Below, piece by piece: positions 21,363 through 32,073 of a stretch of DNA of 64,000 nucleotides. The stretch comes from Quercus robur (taxonomy: Eukaryota; Streptophyta; Magnoliopsida; Fagales; Fagaceae): positions 17,178,857 through 17,242,856 of the forward strand of contig NC_065545.1 of assembly GCF_932294415.1 (NCBI RefSeq). Direction: 5' to 3'. The notes under the pieces are model-generated. The model ran no database searches. It saw nothing but the letters and a program-made list of their open reading frames with translations, and was not told the origin of the DNA. The translations under genes and the position numbers were made by a program. Position 1 is the first letter of the stretch. Each line of letters starts with the position of its first letter.

Positions 21363-21780
21363 TTCATGCATTCAGATCTGTACAAAGCTATAGAAGAAAT
21401 AGTGCTGGCCTGCTGCGTAGCTCAAACTGTTTTAGCAAAAATGGGAACCTGGTTATCTTCTCTCTCTTTGCTCAACAGGAAACCTGAACTCATATCCAAG
21501 TCAATATTGAAACAGTAGATTTGGTCTCATCAGTTTGTATGTGGGAAAAATTTGGGTAAAGTTCCTCAGTTACTGTACCTAATTTTCCCAATTAAATTTA
21601 ATTACATGGTTTACTGGTCAATGTAGTAGCCTAAGGGAAACCTAATGTACCTAATCATGTGGTTTTTACCCTTTGTATATATGTATCTCTCTATGAAAAT
21701 TTTGTTCTTTTTGTCGGTAACTAATTCATATTATTTAATTTGGACATCAATTCATTTGATGGAAGTGAAATCGACACATT

Positions 21781-22050
21781 TTGTGGGAAAGCAGCAGGCA
21801 GCCGATTTCCCAGCTAGCCCAAGTCCGGATCGGGTATTGCTATTGTGAAGCAAATTATTGTGCTGATTTCTTAGCTAGGACAGGTGCTCTTCAAGCTAGT
21901 AGTTTTATTTTGTACCAAGATCCGCCTGTGGATCTTCTTGAGCTTATAAGCTCGGATAAGGTTGGAATGTATTGTAACAGGACTATCCCTGAACTTGCTG
22001 TTTCTCTTTAGTTTCTTTTAATGCAATTTCCTCTTTACCAAAAAAAAGAC
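21781..22050 (+). pseudogene. LINE RNase H C-terminal fragment with A-tail
   Basis: The frame at 21781-22011 encodes a LINE-type RNase H end: YCEANYCADFLARTGAL, a plant RVT_3-like signature (E-N-CAD-LAR), then SFILYQDPPVDLLELISSD and a stop. It ends at an A-run near 22040-22047. It is a 5'-truncated retro-insertion or host-unrelated fossil with no start codon of its own. Confidence 0.7.
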
Positions 22051-22851
22051 GTATGAGACCATCTTTCACTGACATGTGGGCCTCATCAATGTATGAGACG
22101 TCTCTCTTGTTGATATGTGGACCCCAAGAATGGAATTATGAAACCCTAATGTCAATGAGAGAATTGTCTCATATGCCGAGTGCACATGAAAATTCCTTCG
22201 TCTTTGGGAGGGTCCATTCTTGGTGATACATTGTTATATGGTTAATATGGTAACGAAAACTTTATGTTCCCAGCATGTGCACCATTTCCCTTTCAGTAAT
22301 AAAGGTGACTGGATTCAATAATAAAGGTTGGCAATGGATTGCAACTTTGCAAGGTAGAAATTAAGAATTAAGATGGTTAAATTATTTATAACCTTTTATC
22401 TTATTAGTACTTTTTTAATTTTTATTTATCATTATTTTTTATCATTCTAACTTTTACCTCTCACAACAAGTGGTAATTGTATGGTACAATAGATCTAAAT
22501 CCTGAAAATACATAATCTGCTCCACTATTTTGAGAAAGCCTATCTCCTGTTGGTTTGTTTTGTTTTTTTAAATATATTTTAATTTTAATTTCAATATTAG
22601 CAAATTTGCCCATTCTTCAGTATTGCTAAATTCACCTTTTCTTCAATTTCTATTCTAAATAGTTTTTTTTTGGGCAAAAGTACTAGAGATGATGCTAAGG
22701 ATGCTATAAATTTTATCATATAGAGTCTATGAACTCACTAATCACAAAGAAACATTTCAAACATTCGTTAATCTTACCAATCACATTCATTACAACATTA
22801 ATTTCTTAACTTTATGTGGTAAAATTTGTAGTGTTTATTTAGGTAAAATTT

Positions 22852-23033
22852 GCTAAATAATATTTTTTAAGGAAAATTTTAGGAGAATAGCATGTGTCTG
22901 AAGTTATTTTGTTATGTAGAATCTTTTTAGAACTCGAGTTTGGCTAAATAATATTTTTTAAGGAAAATTTTAGGAGAATAGCATGTGTCTGAAGTTATTT
23001 TGTTATGTAGAATCTTTTTGGAACTCGAGTTTG
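22852..23033. repeat. 91-bp tandem duplication, one mismatch
   Basis: Units 22852-22942 and 22943-23033 begin GCTAAATAATATTTTTTAAG and end AACTCGAGTTTG. Only one base differs (CTTTTTAGAAC versus CTTTTTGGAAC), so the event is recent. Confidence 0.9.
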
Positions 23034-23130
23034 ACAAACTCGAGTTCCAACCCAAAATCAAATTTAGCAAATTCGAGTTCCAATTTGTTATACTTGTCAT
23101 GCAACCTAAACTCGAGTTTGAGTTGAAACT
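23020..23130. repeat. Cluster of CTCGAG palindromes
   Basis: 23020-23048 is a perfect inverted repeat: GGAACTCGAGTTTG, one central A, then CAAACTCGAGTTCC. Diverged versions (AAATTCGAGTTCC, AAACTCGAGTTTGAGTT, AAACTCGAATTTGAC) follow to about 23130. The block can fold in several alternative hairpins. Function unknown. Confidence 0.8.
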
Positions 23131-24093
23131 CGAATTTGACAAACATGAATTCTAGAAAAAGTCTATATTACCAAAAAAATTTTCCCTAGTGCTATTCACG
23201 TGAAATTTTCCTTTAAAAGTACTATTCTGCCTTTTGCTGTATTATTTACCATTATCCAAAGTAGTCAAAGAGAAAAGAAGAAAAAGGAAAAAAAGAAAGA
23301 CAAAAAAAAGAAGAGAAAGCGAAAAAGAAAACGGAGTGGGGACACCAGTCAGCTTCATTTTGGATATACACTTTTCCCCCTCTTTCATCGTTCACGTGAT
23401 CGATGTTGATTTTGTGGATCATTGATGCTTTGCTTTCTATGCCAATTCACTCTTTCACTGTATTATTGTTTGTGTTCTAGATCATTGATGCTTCTATCAT
23501 CTATGCCAATTTGCAATTTTTACGAAAAATGCTGGGATACAAAGGATTTCACAATTTTTATTACAACTCATTATGTGGTAAGTTGTGAATGATGGAGATT
23601 AAATAATGGGTCTACACTTTTGCCACTCAAAATTCACTATGTGACAAATTATAACAAATTTTTTTTTTTAATCTCTATCATTACTCAATTTTTATTCTAA
23701 ATTGTTTCCCACTTTATTAGGGAAAACTTACTTGAGCCCGTTTTGTCAAATTTAGGTTAAAAAAAGAAGAGAAATTACGGGGTAGGGTATGCCTTTTCCC
23801 GAAACTTTTTCACTGTATTGTTATGGATCATTGATTGTTCTATCTATCTATGTCAACTCACTTCTTTTCAAGAAATTGTTTTTGATGTTCTATGTCACTG
23901 GCTAATTTGCAAGTATGACCTTCCATTCTACCATTATCTTCATCGTACTAATCAATTTTTAGGTGGAATAATGTGATGCTCAATACGACATTTAATGAAT
24001 CAGGTTCATGGTAACCACTAACCAGAATACCCATGTGAGGTAGGGACAGAAAAAGTATGAATGAACTGAAATTTTTTACCATTTATGGTACAC

Positions 24094-24222
24094 TAGGGCC
24101 TGCTTAGTAACGTTGTTTGTATTTTTTAAAAATACGTATGGGTAAAAAAGTGTGTAAAAATACATGAAATATTGTTTAAAAACTGAAAAATGTTACTTAA
24201 AATACCATATTAAACGGCCCTT
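24094..24222. mobile_element. Possible ~130-bp MITE
   Basis: The left end AGGGCCTGCTTAGTAACG is similar to the inverted right end AAGGGCCGTTTAATATGG, a common end type of plant MITEs. No convincing target duplication. Confidence 0.35.
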
Positions 24223-24938
24223 AAAATTCTAAACTAGATATATAAAATTCAAACAAGTATCTATTTAATTTTTTCTTAAAAATAAACATAAAATAATTAT
24301 TTCTTCTAGCTGTACATTTTTCAACTTACATATTAAAATAGAACTCAATTATTTTAAATATTAAAATTATATATGGTATGATTTTTGTTACTAAATTTCA
24401 CAGTTTTTTTTTTTTCCCTTTTAATATATAAAATCGAAGAGTTTGTAAAAAATTCATCTTCTACTTAATTGCAATATGTAGTTTGACAAAATTCATAGAT
24501 GAAAAAGTAAAATTTTGTTATTGGTTTTTCCATCGTCTACAAATAAAATAAAAATCATATTTATTATCTCATTATAAGTCATGTACTCTTATAACTAAAA
24601 AAATCAATTCCTGTCGTCAAGTAAAAAAAACTCAAACACAAATAAAAATTCGAAACTACTCAACTTAGTTGCTTCTTGCTTAGCATTGTGCTCCATGATA
24701 TGTCCAAATATTTTTCAAACATGTGACAAAGTAGGGGGGTAAAAACAAATGAATTGTTTAGGTGTAGTGAAATAAGAACATGATAATATCCAATTCCCAA
24801 AATTTCGAACTTTTAATGGCTTCCAAATTTAAATGACAAACACATAAACATTTGGAAAAAAAAAAAAAAGTTGTACTTAATAAAAATGCGAAAGAAGTTG
24901 ATACGAGCAAAACTTTGAGATTTGTTACATAAAATGTT

Positions 24939-24975
<37 letters not shown>
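24939..24975. repeat. (TA)n(GT)n compound microsatellite
   Basis: About 12 TA units run directly into about six GT units. Confidence 0.9.
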
Positions 24976-25006
24976 CATATATATTTACCATTTGTATTCA
25001 TCTATT

Positions 25007-25194
25007 TAAAGTCACAAGAATTTTTCGAACAGTCTATCCGTGATGTTGCAGACTTGCTTGCAGTCCGTGATTTTGATGTAGTTCCAATGAGAGAGAGAGA
25101 GAGAGACCAAATGTCAAACATTTTGGAACCATTCCTTTACAACACACAAGGATGGTACTATGAATTAATCCATTTGGTAGTTTCTACTTTCTAG
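25007..25194 (+). pseudogene. Unidentified reading-frame fragment
   Basis: An open frame reading EFFEQSIRDVADLLAVRDFD and, after a (GA)n tract, NILEPFLYNTQGWYYELIHL. The composition looks more protein-like than its AT-rich surroundings, but I do not recognise the family, see no start or splice context, and the frame ends at 25194. It may be a relic of a gene or transposon, or chance. Confidence 0.2.
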
Positions 25195-25718
25195 AGGCTG
25201 ATTTTAAAAAGTCCATACCTGTGAAATTTTGTAATTCAAAATTTCATTTATTAATCTAATCCTAATATTATTTTCTTTTCAGAAAATGGCAAGCTATTGA
25301 AGTCGGCCATAAAAAATTTTTGGCCATATCACAGCACCTCATGTGCGATTGTAAAAAGTTTGTAGATTATTAGGTCCTTTTCCTCTTGTCATCATATTTG
25401 CATAGAATTTAATTTCCTTTTCATTACAATTCATGTGAGACAGGAATTTCACTTTCTTTCTTTATTTTTAATGAATGGGCAAAAATATTACCATACAAAT
25501 AATAATAAAAAGACAAACAAAACGATACATATTAAAGGTGGTAATGGTTGACATGATATTCGAATAAGGAGGTTAGTGTTCTGTGTAATCAAATTCATGT
25601 CAAAATGGAGACAGTTCTGCTTGGATGCGATTCCTAAATTGGTTGAATTTGTGTCAACTTGCTTAACCTACAATAAAAATAAATTGACTGATTAATTACT
25701 CATATTTAAGCATGTTAG

Positions 25719-25780
25719 ATTCATTTTGATATGATTTATTTAACCTGTAATTCATTTTGATATAATTTATTTAACCTGTA
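25719..25780. repeat. 31-bp tandem duplication, one mismatch
   Basis: Units 25719-25749 and 25750-25780, each starting ATTCATTTTGATAT and ending TTTAACCTGTA. Confidence 0.85.
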
Positions 25781-26569
25781 ATAGTACTTATACAATATAA
25801 AAGTATGTTAATTGGGTGGTATTTCAAGTATCGTTGCGAATGTAGTACACTTCTCTTTTATTTTCTTTTTTTCCTTCTTATAACAAGTGGGAAGAAGGGA
25901 ATGAGAATTTGAACTAGACTCTTGATAATTCTATATATTTGAATTCCAACACAACTTTTTATTAAGCGGGATTACGTAAATCATACAATAACAACCTGAT
26001 TAATACACAAGTTGTGTTAGGACTTAGGATTGAAAAATTTGAGAGAATTATTAAATGTGTGGGAATTGTATCCACCCATGTGGCCACATATAATCGACTA
26101 CCCTACTATCCTTACCTAGACCGACACAAACAAACCCACCCACCCTATTCAACAAGATCTGCCATTATTATGAGTTATGACACACTATTCAACATCAATA
26201 AACCCACAAACCGTACAGCTATAGCTACAGCCCAACAAACTGACGTTCGTTCGTCGAAGACAGCCTACCAAAGACTCAAGTAAAAATAGAGTTTTTGACT
26301 TTTCTACGGCATACAACCCTTCTCATATCATTTTGAATTTTTGCACTGCATTGCAGTTAAATATGATATATAGTTGCAAACCAAGCAAGCCTAAAATGGC
26401 TTCACTTGAAACATCTTTCCTCTAAGCTCATGGATAGCCCACTTCATGATTTCAACCTCAAAAATATATTTTAAACCCCTTTTCTTAGTTATGCGAATTA
26501 ATTAAGTTGATTAGGTGATTACAACTTAGATTAATTAATATCAGTCATAATAAATACCAAATCTGAAAA

Positions 26570-26578
<9 letters not shown>

Positions 26579-26604
<26 letters not shown>
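26579..26604. repeat. (TA)n microsatellite
   Basis: About 13 TA units after an A13 run. Confidence 0.9.
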
Positions 26605-26608
<4 letters not shown>

Positions 26609-27330
26609 TAAACACAAGAAACTCACAGATTTGGTGACGAATTGGAAAACCATAGAGAGCACCCCAAACAAGGCAATTCACTATAGAAGAGAAGTTTTGC
26701 AATTTGGTTCAAATCATTGACCCTAGGCATTACTTGGTAGTTTAAATTCCCAATACAACCCCACACCAACTTCAAAACTTTTAAACTCTACGTATGTAAA
26801 TCTCTTTCCCGAACCTCATTCGTAATCAAGACTAGATTCTCTTAGTACCAATTCTAAGGACCCTTCTTGAAGATTTGAACTCTCTAGCAGCACACAATGA
26901 TTGATTGTTTTGTGATTTTAGCTATTGACCACCAAAATGCAGCAACTCTATTGTGAATATGGACTTTTGAATTTAGGTTTTCTCTCAATGAAGTGCACGA
27001 CACTAGCCACTCTAAACATTTTGAAGTTGTGTTCATAAGATGTCTTTTTAAATGTTTGCATGTAGGGTACAAAAACCTAGGCAATAATCAACTTCAATAA
27101 AACACATCAAATTGCAATTTCACGATTTTCTATCAAAAACTATAGTCAAACATTAGTTGAAAATCGAAATCCTCTTCCAAAAGGTTGTTGAAGTATCATG
27201 TTTCATTGATCGAGCATTGATCAAAGGATAATCAAACTCTTGAATGAAGGTTTTCTTTAAGTTGCATCTTGGACCTTTAAATCTTGAGCTTTGACAAATA
27301 TTACAAACTCGATTCATATAATACATATTA

Positions 27331-27726
27331 GAACAAAGTTTCTCTCCAAACTAGTTTGGAGAGAAACTCTACAAACTCTTCATATATCTCTATATTGAGT
27401 GTGAATTTTGAAAATCTAACCGTTAGATTGCATATTCTTATTATATTTTTCATGCATGTAAAATTTCAAGAAGATAAAAAATCAATTGCTATTTCATCAA
27501 ACAAATGTTAAAATTTCAAATTTTTATGATCTAAAATTGTGTATAAAAAATAAGTTTATTGATCGAATAGTAAATAATATCCAATTTGAACGAAATTTGA
27601 TATGCATGTTAAAAATATAAGTAACATAAATTTTTACGGTTAGATTTTCAAAATTTATACAAAAAATATATATATATGAGAAGTTTAAAAATTCTCTCCA
27701 AACTAATTTAGAGAGAAACTTTGTTC
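27331..27726. mobile_element. 396-bp inverted-repeat element with palindromic ends
   Basis: The left end GAACAAAGTTTCTCTCCAAA is matched by the inverted right end GAACAAAGTTTCTCTCTAAA. Homology continues inwards for about 100 bp on each side (ATTTTGAAAATCTAACCGT in both). Each end is also self-complementary; the left end contains a perfect 32-bp palindrome at 27337-27368 centred on CTAG. The interior is AT-rich and non-coding. Target duplication not found, so the superfamily is undecided. Confidence 0.7.
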
Positions 27727-28312
27727 CACAGCCTCAAAACTTGTTGCCATAACCTTTGAATAAAAGAGCACCCAAAAAAAACAAGTGATCTTTGCACTTC
27801 AATTCTCCATTGTAAACCTAACTAGGGAGCCAATCATGAGTAGAAAGTAGAAACTATGTTAACAGCTAACCATCTATTAAAAGAGTGCTTCGAAATAGTG
27901 GAAGCCAGATCATTACCAAATCAAACTCAGGCCCTTTTAGCTCGAACAAATTCCTCATTTATTACATACATTATGGCAAAAAGCACTTTTCTTTTGCTGA
28001 TTAATTTAAGGAAGCACTGCTATCCCACCCCAAAAGTGAAAACAATATCAATATTCACATGCCATACCCATACTGAGCCCTGTTTTCCAAAACCCATCAC
28101 ATGTGTGTGATACTAGCATGTTGAACGGTTGAGATTCTAGATGTTAAAAAATAATAGTGTCGGTTAATAGTGTGCGTTTTATCCAATCTTGCTTTTTTGG
28201 GTTGTCTGTATCTGCTCAAGTCCCTCTGCTAAGTCTCTAGGTACCCCTAGAGATTCTTGAAAGATTGGGAATAACTGGTATTATCCTCTTCATTCTGTTT
28301 CAGCTCATATGA

Positions 28313-28322
28313 TATATATAAG
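28313..28322 (+). promoter_or_regulatory. TATA box of the peroxidase gene
   Basis: TATATATAAG lies 52-61 bases before the ATG at 28374. This spacing predicts a leader of only about 25-30 bases. Confidence 0.6.
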
Positions 28323-28373
28323 TATGACAATGAAATTTACTAAAACCCAAACGAAACATTAACACAAAAAAAA

Positions 28374-30703
28374 ATGACCCCCCAAGTCCAAATTCTTCAT
28401 TTTCTTTTCTTCCTACTCCTCCTCACCACAAGTTATGCTCTTCATCTTAACTACTACCGAAACTCATGCCCCAATGTTGAGGCAATAGTCCACTCTGCAG
28501 TCAAACAAAAATACCACAACACATTTGTAACAGCTCCAGCCACTCTTAGGCTCTTCTTCCATGACTGTTTTGTCCAGGTTCATTTCCTTCCAAACTCAAT
28601 TTAATTGGTTTTTTGCATTGTTAATTAATATACACTCATGAGTGACAAAAGAGTGTGGTATTTGTTTCAACAGGGCTGTGATGCTTCGGTTTTGCTAGCT
28701 TCTAGGAATCGTAAATCAGAGAAGGATGGTCCAGATAATATTTCACTAGCTGGGGATGGTTTTGACACAGTGATTAAAGCCAAAGCCGCGGTTGATCGTG
28801 TGCCCAGGTGTAAGAATAAGGTTTCTTGTGCTGATATTTTGGCCATTGCCACTAGGGATGTCGTTCATTTGGTAAATAAGCATCTCTCTTTGCAGACATT
28901 ACTTCATTCTAGTTAAAGGATTTGGTTGCTTCAATTTCTTTATCTATCATAATTCTTTGTAAATGTGATTATTTATGTTTAGTCAAAATTCCAGTGATTC
29001 TAATGTATAATGTGGATATTCTTCGAGGGTTTGGTTTGAAACGTTTAACCAAACATCATAGAATCACCCTTAAGAGATTCTTCCATGTGATTATACGATG
29101 TGAGTAGAACAGAAGACTATACACATACGGAGGAATAGTCAAGTACTCGAAGAATAGGTACTCGAAGAATAGAAGTAGTTGAGAAGCTCTGGATAATGTA
29201 ACTGTAGGAGCTAGATTTACTGATAACTTTTAATACTTGTTGCTTTTCACATTTTTACTTGTAAGAGTTTCTGTATCTGACTGAGTGAACATGTATTTTG
29301 GAACAGGCAGGGGGACCATACTATGCTGTAGAATTGGGAAGACTTGATGGGAGAAGCTCAACCATGGCTAGTGTCCCACACCACCTCCCTAGTCCTGATT
29401 TTAATTTGGACGAGCTCCATTCCATGTTTGCTAAACATGGTCTGACCCTAGTAGATCTAATCGCACTATCAGGTAGGTACTATAGAAAATTAGAAATCTT
29501 TGAGGTTGTGGACCATGAAAATCCATGAAGTTTCTCAATTTCAGAAAATAATGCACTTCTCAATCAATTGTACATACATAATATTCCCAAATCCGAACTA
29601 AAATAATTTCTAGACTGTGGTTTTTAGTTTTCCATAAATATGCTATTGATTGGCTCAAAATTTAATAGACTGAATATGGAGAGATGGAGTTTTTTATTTT
29701 TGAAGTGTTGTGTTTGTAACACACAAGTTTTCACAAATTAACGTATCAACTTTTAAACACATAATAACAATGAATAATATGAAATTTATTAATTGTTGTT
29801 AATGCAATTTTAATCAAATTCATTACCATAGCAAATTTTGTAACCATTTTATAGTAAAATTGGTTGTAATTTTAACATTTTCCTCTCTTTTTTTCCTCCA
29901 TTACAAGATTATCCAAGTTTACCTTCTCAAAAAAGAAGAAAAAAGAAAAAAGATTATCTAAATTTAACAATCACTCACATGTTAAAACTTAGGTGCAGAT
30001 TCTTAGGAATTGTCTTCAATTAAATTTATCTATGTTTTTGCATTGGTTGATAAAATATTAAAATACGTGGTTGAATTTATTTATCTTTATTTTCTCCATT
30101 AAAAAAAAAAAGAATTTATTTATTATTGGGAAAGTTAGCATATTGCGTTAATCAATAAAACCATGTAGTCTAAGATTCTATATATAAGTTTTGTCCAAGC
30201 AAATAACATTAGAAAAAATTTGTTTTCTATATCTTTGTATTTATAATTAAATCTTCATTCATTTTATTCCCTAGCTGAAAAAATGAGTTATTGTAGGGGC
30301 ACATTCTATCGGATTCTCACACTGCAGTCGATTCTCCAATCGGATTTACAACTACAAAAGTAAGAACAAAATTGACCCAACACTCAATCCGTCATATGCA
30401 AAGCAGCTCCAACAAATGTGCCCCAAACATGTAGACCCCAGAATTGCCATTGACATGGACCCTTACACACCCCGGAAACTTGATAACATGTACTACAAGA
30501 ACCTCCAGCAAGGAAAGGGACTTTTCACCTCTGATCAAATTTTGTTTACTGATAAGAGATCAAGACAAATTGTGAATCTATTTGCTACCAAAAGCAAAGC
30601 CTTTGAAAAGGCTTTTGTTACTGCCATGACTAAGCTTGGGAGGGTGGGTGTTAAGACTGGAAACCAAGGGGAAATTAGGCACGATTGCAGTATGGTTAAC
30701 TAG
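28374..30703 (+). CDS. Secreted class III peroxidase, PER16/PER45-like (4 exons)
   Basis: Exons 28374-28577, 28674-28871, 29307-29472 and 30297-30703 join in phase to 324 aa. This is the classical 3-intron structure of plant class III peroxidases. Residues 1-22 are a signal peptide (hydrophobic [12 protein letters not shown]). Catalytic Arg59 and distal His63 lie in [12 protein letters not shown]; the proximal haem-ligand His192 is in [12 protein letters not shown]. The eight conserved cysteines are at 32, 65, 70, 114, 120, 199, 231 and 319. [10 protein letters not shown] closes the fold. Long stretches such as [18 protein letters not shown] and [11 protein letters not shown] are those of the Arabidopsis PER16/PER45 clade (from memory). 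Family role: H2O2-dependent oxidation of phenolics in the apoplast or wall. No break is seen; it should be functional. It is convergent with the H+-ATPase gene. Confidence 0.95.
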
Positions 30704-32073
30704 ATGATATTCATTTTCTTTGTAAAATTTACATTGCAATAAATATTTTGCACTACCTATGTAGTACCTTTAAGTTAATTTTACTCAAAGATTTTTTTTT
30801 TTTTTTTTGGCCCAAGGGTTGGGCATGGGGCCATTGCTTGCTCTAATCCAAATTCTGCTATAAATGAACAAATGAACATTTAACTGCAGCCTAACTTTTG
30901 GATCAAGCGGATTCTTGGGATTTTACTTGTTTGGATTTAGGGGGAGTTGAGTAAAGTTGGCCGATTAGCCTACTCTACTCCCTCTCCCTCCCCCTCAATC
31001 CATCATAATTTCCGACCAACTCTACTCTACACGCTTAATTTCCGACCTACTTTACTCTCCCTCAATCCAAACAAGCTATTAAGGTGACTTGTTTCTTTTC
31101 AATCCCCCATTTCTACAGAAAAGTGATCATAACCTGGTTGTTTGGGCTAAAATCAACATACCTAGAAATTGTGATGTACAACACTAGCCTAAATGGAGAG
31201 TGTTATTCACTATCATCTGTTGGGAAATTTGGTTTAGTAAAAACAAACACCTCGTGGAAGGAGTCACATTTAATGGTAATAAAATCATTGAAGCCAGCAA
31301 ATCCATTGCATTTTCCTCGCCAAGAAAGGATGTCTCTATGATGTTTATTTTTCTATTTTGCATATTTGCAATGCATGAAACATCATCCTTGAGTTGTAAG
31401 CCAACTTAAGGCCAATACTAGAGGTGTTATGTACCCCCACACAGTTTTTTACCTTCGTTCTCTTAATACCATAGACTATTTTGTACTTGATATTGTTTTC
31501 ATTTGAATGCACCATTTCACCAGAAAAAAAAAGACATCAGCAATATGTACACAAAATTTAATCCTTCAGGAGTCGTCAAACGAAAAATCACTCCTCAACT
31601 TTTACCAGCAAGTCTGTTGAACTGCCTTATTAGAATTAATGGGTCAAACGACATATCACTATAGGCCAATTTGCACACAAAGTTTTTATTCTGTGTGGGA
31701 TGCAAGAGCAATTAAGGCTTCCGTTTTTGTTGAAGGCACTGATCAGATCTTAATAAAAATTTTCTTGGTCCATCAGAGCTGTAGATTCATGTAACAACCA
31801 ACAGGAAAAAGATAAACCTTAGCGGGAAAAATACAAAAGGATGAAACTGTGCAAATGATATTATTTGGCTTTTAAAAAGAGAACAGCGCTCTTCATCTGA
31901 ACTTGTCAGAGAGACAACAAGCTTTAGTAACTAATTGACATGAACCAAAAGGATTAATTATCGCTCTAAACTAGAAATTAAAGTTTAAGGCTTCGTTCGT
32001 CATCATTGTTGGCTTTCTCTGGGAGAACATAACACTTTGATGAGTTCTCTCTAAGGAAGACTAACTTAGCTCT
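30704..32073. other. Convergent intergenic region, two 3' UTRs
   Basis: Holds the 3' UTRs of the peroxidase (plus) and H+-ATPase (minus) genes, a T18 run near 30791-30808, and a LINE fragment. No other gene seen. Confidence 0.55.
31095..31340 (+). pseudogene. LINE ORF2 fragment (zf-RVT to RNase H linker)
   Basis: One frame reads FTIICWEIWFSKNKHLVEGV then TFNGNKIIEASKSIA, which matches the segment of plant LINE ORF2 between the zinc-binding reverse-transcriptase end and the RNase H domain. It lacks both ends and is not a gene. Confidence 0.55.

Larger units (their letters stand above)
21363..28373. other. 7-kb gene-poor intergenic region
   Basis: No complete gene found. It holds a LINE RNase H fragment (21781-22050), a 91-bp tandem duplication (22852-23033) with a palindrome cluster, a purine-rich tract (23267-23335), a MITE-like scrap (about 24094-24222), an unidentified reading-frame fragment (about 25007-25194), short tandem repeats, and a 396-bp inverted-repeat element (27331-27726). 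The rest is AT-rich with nothing recognisable. Confidence 0.5.
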
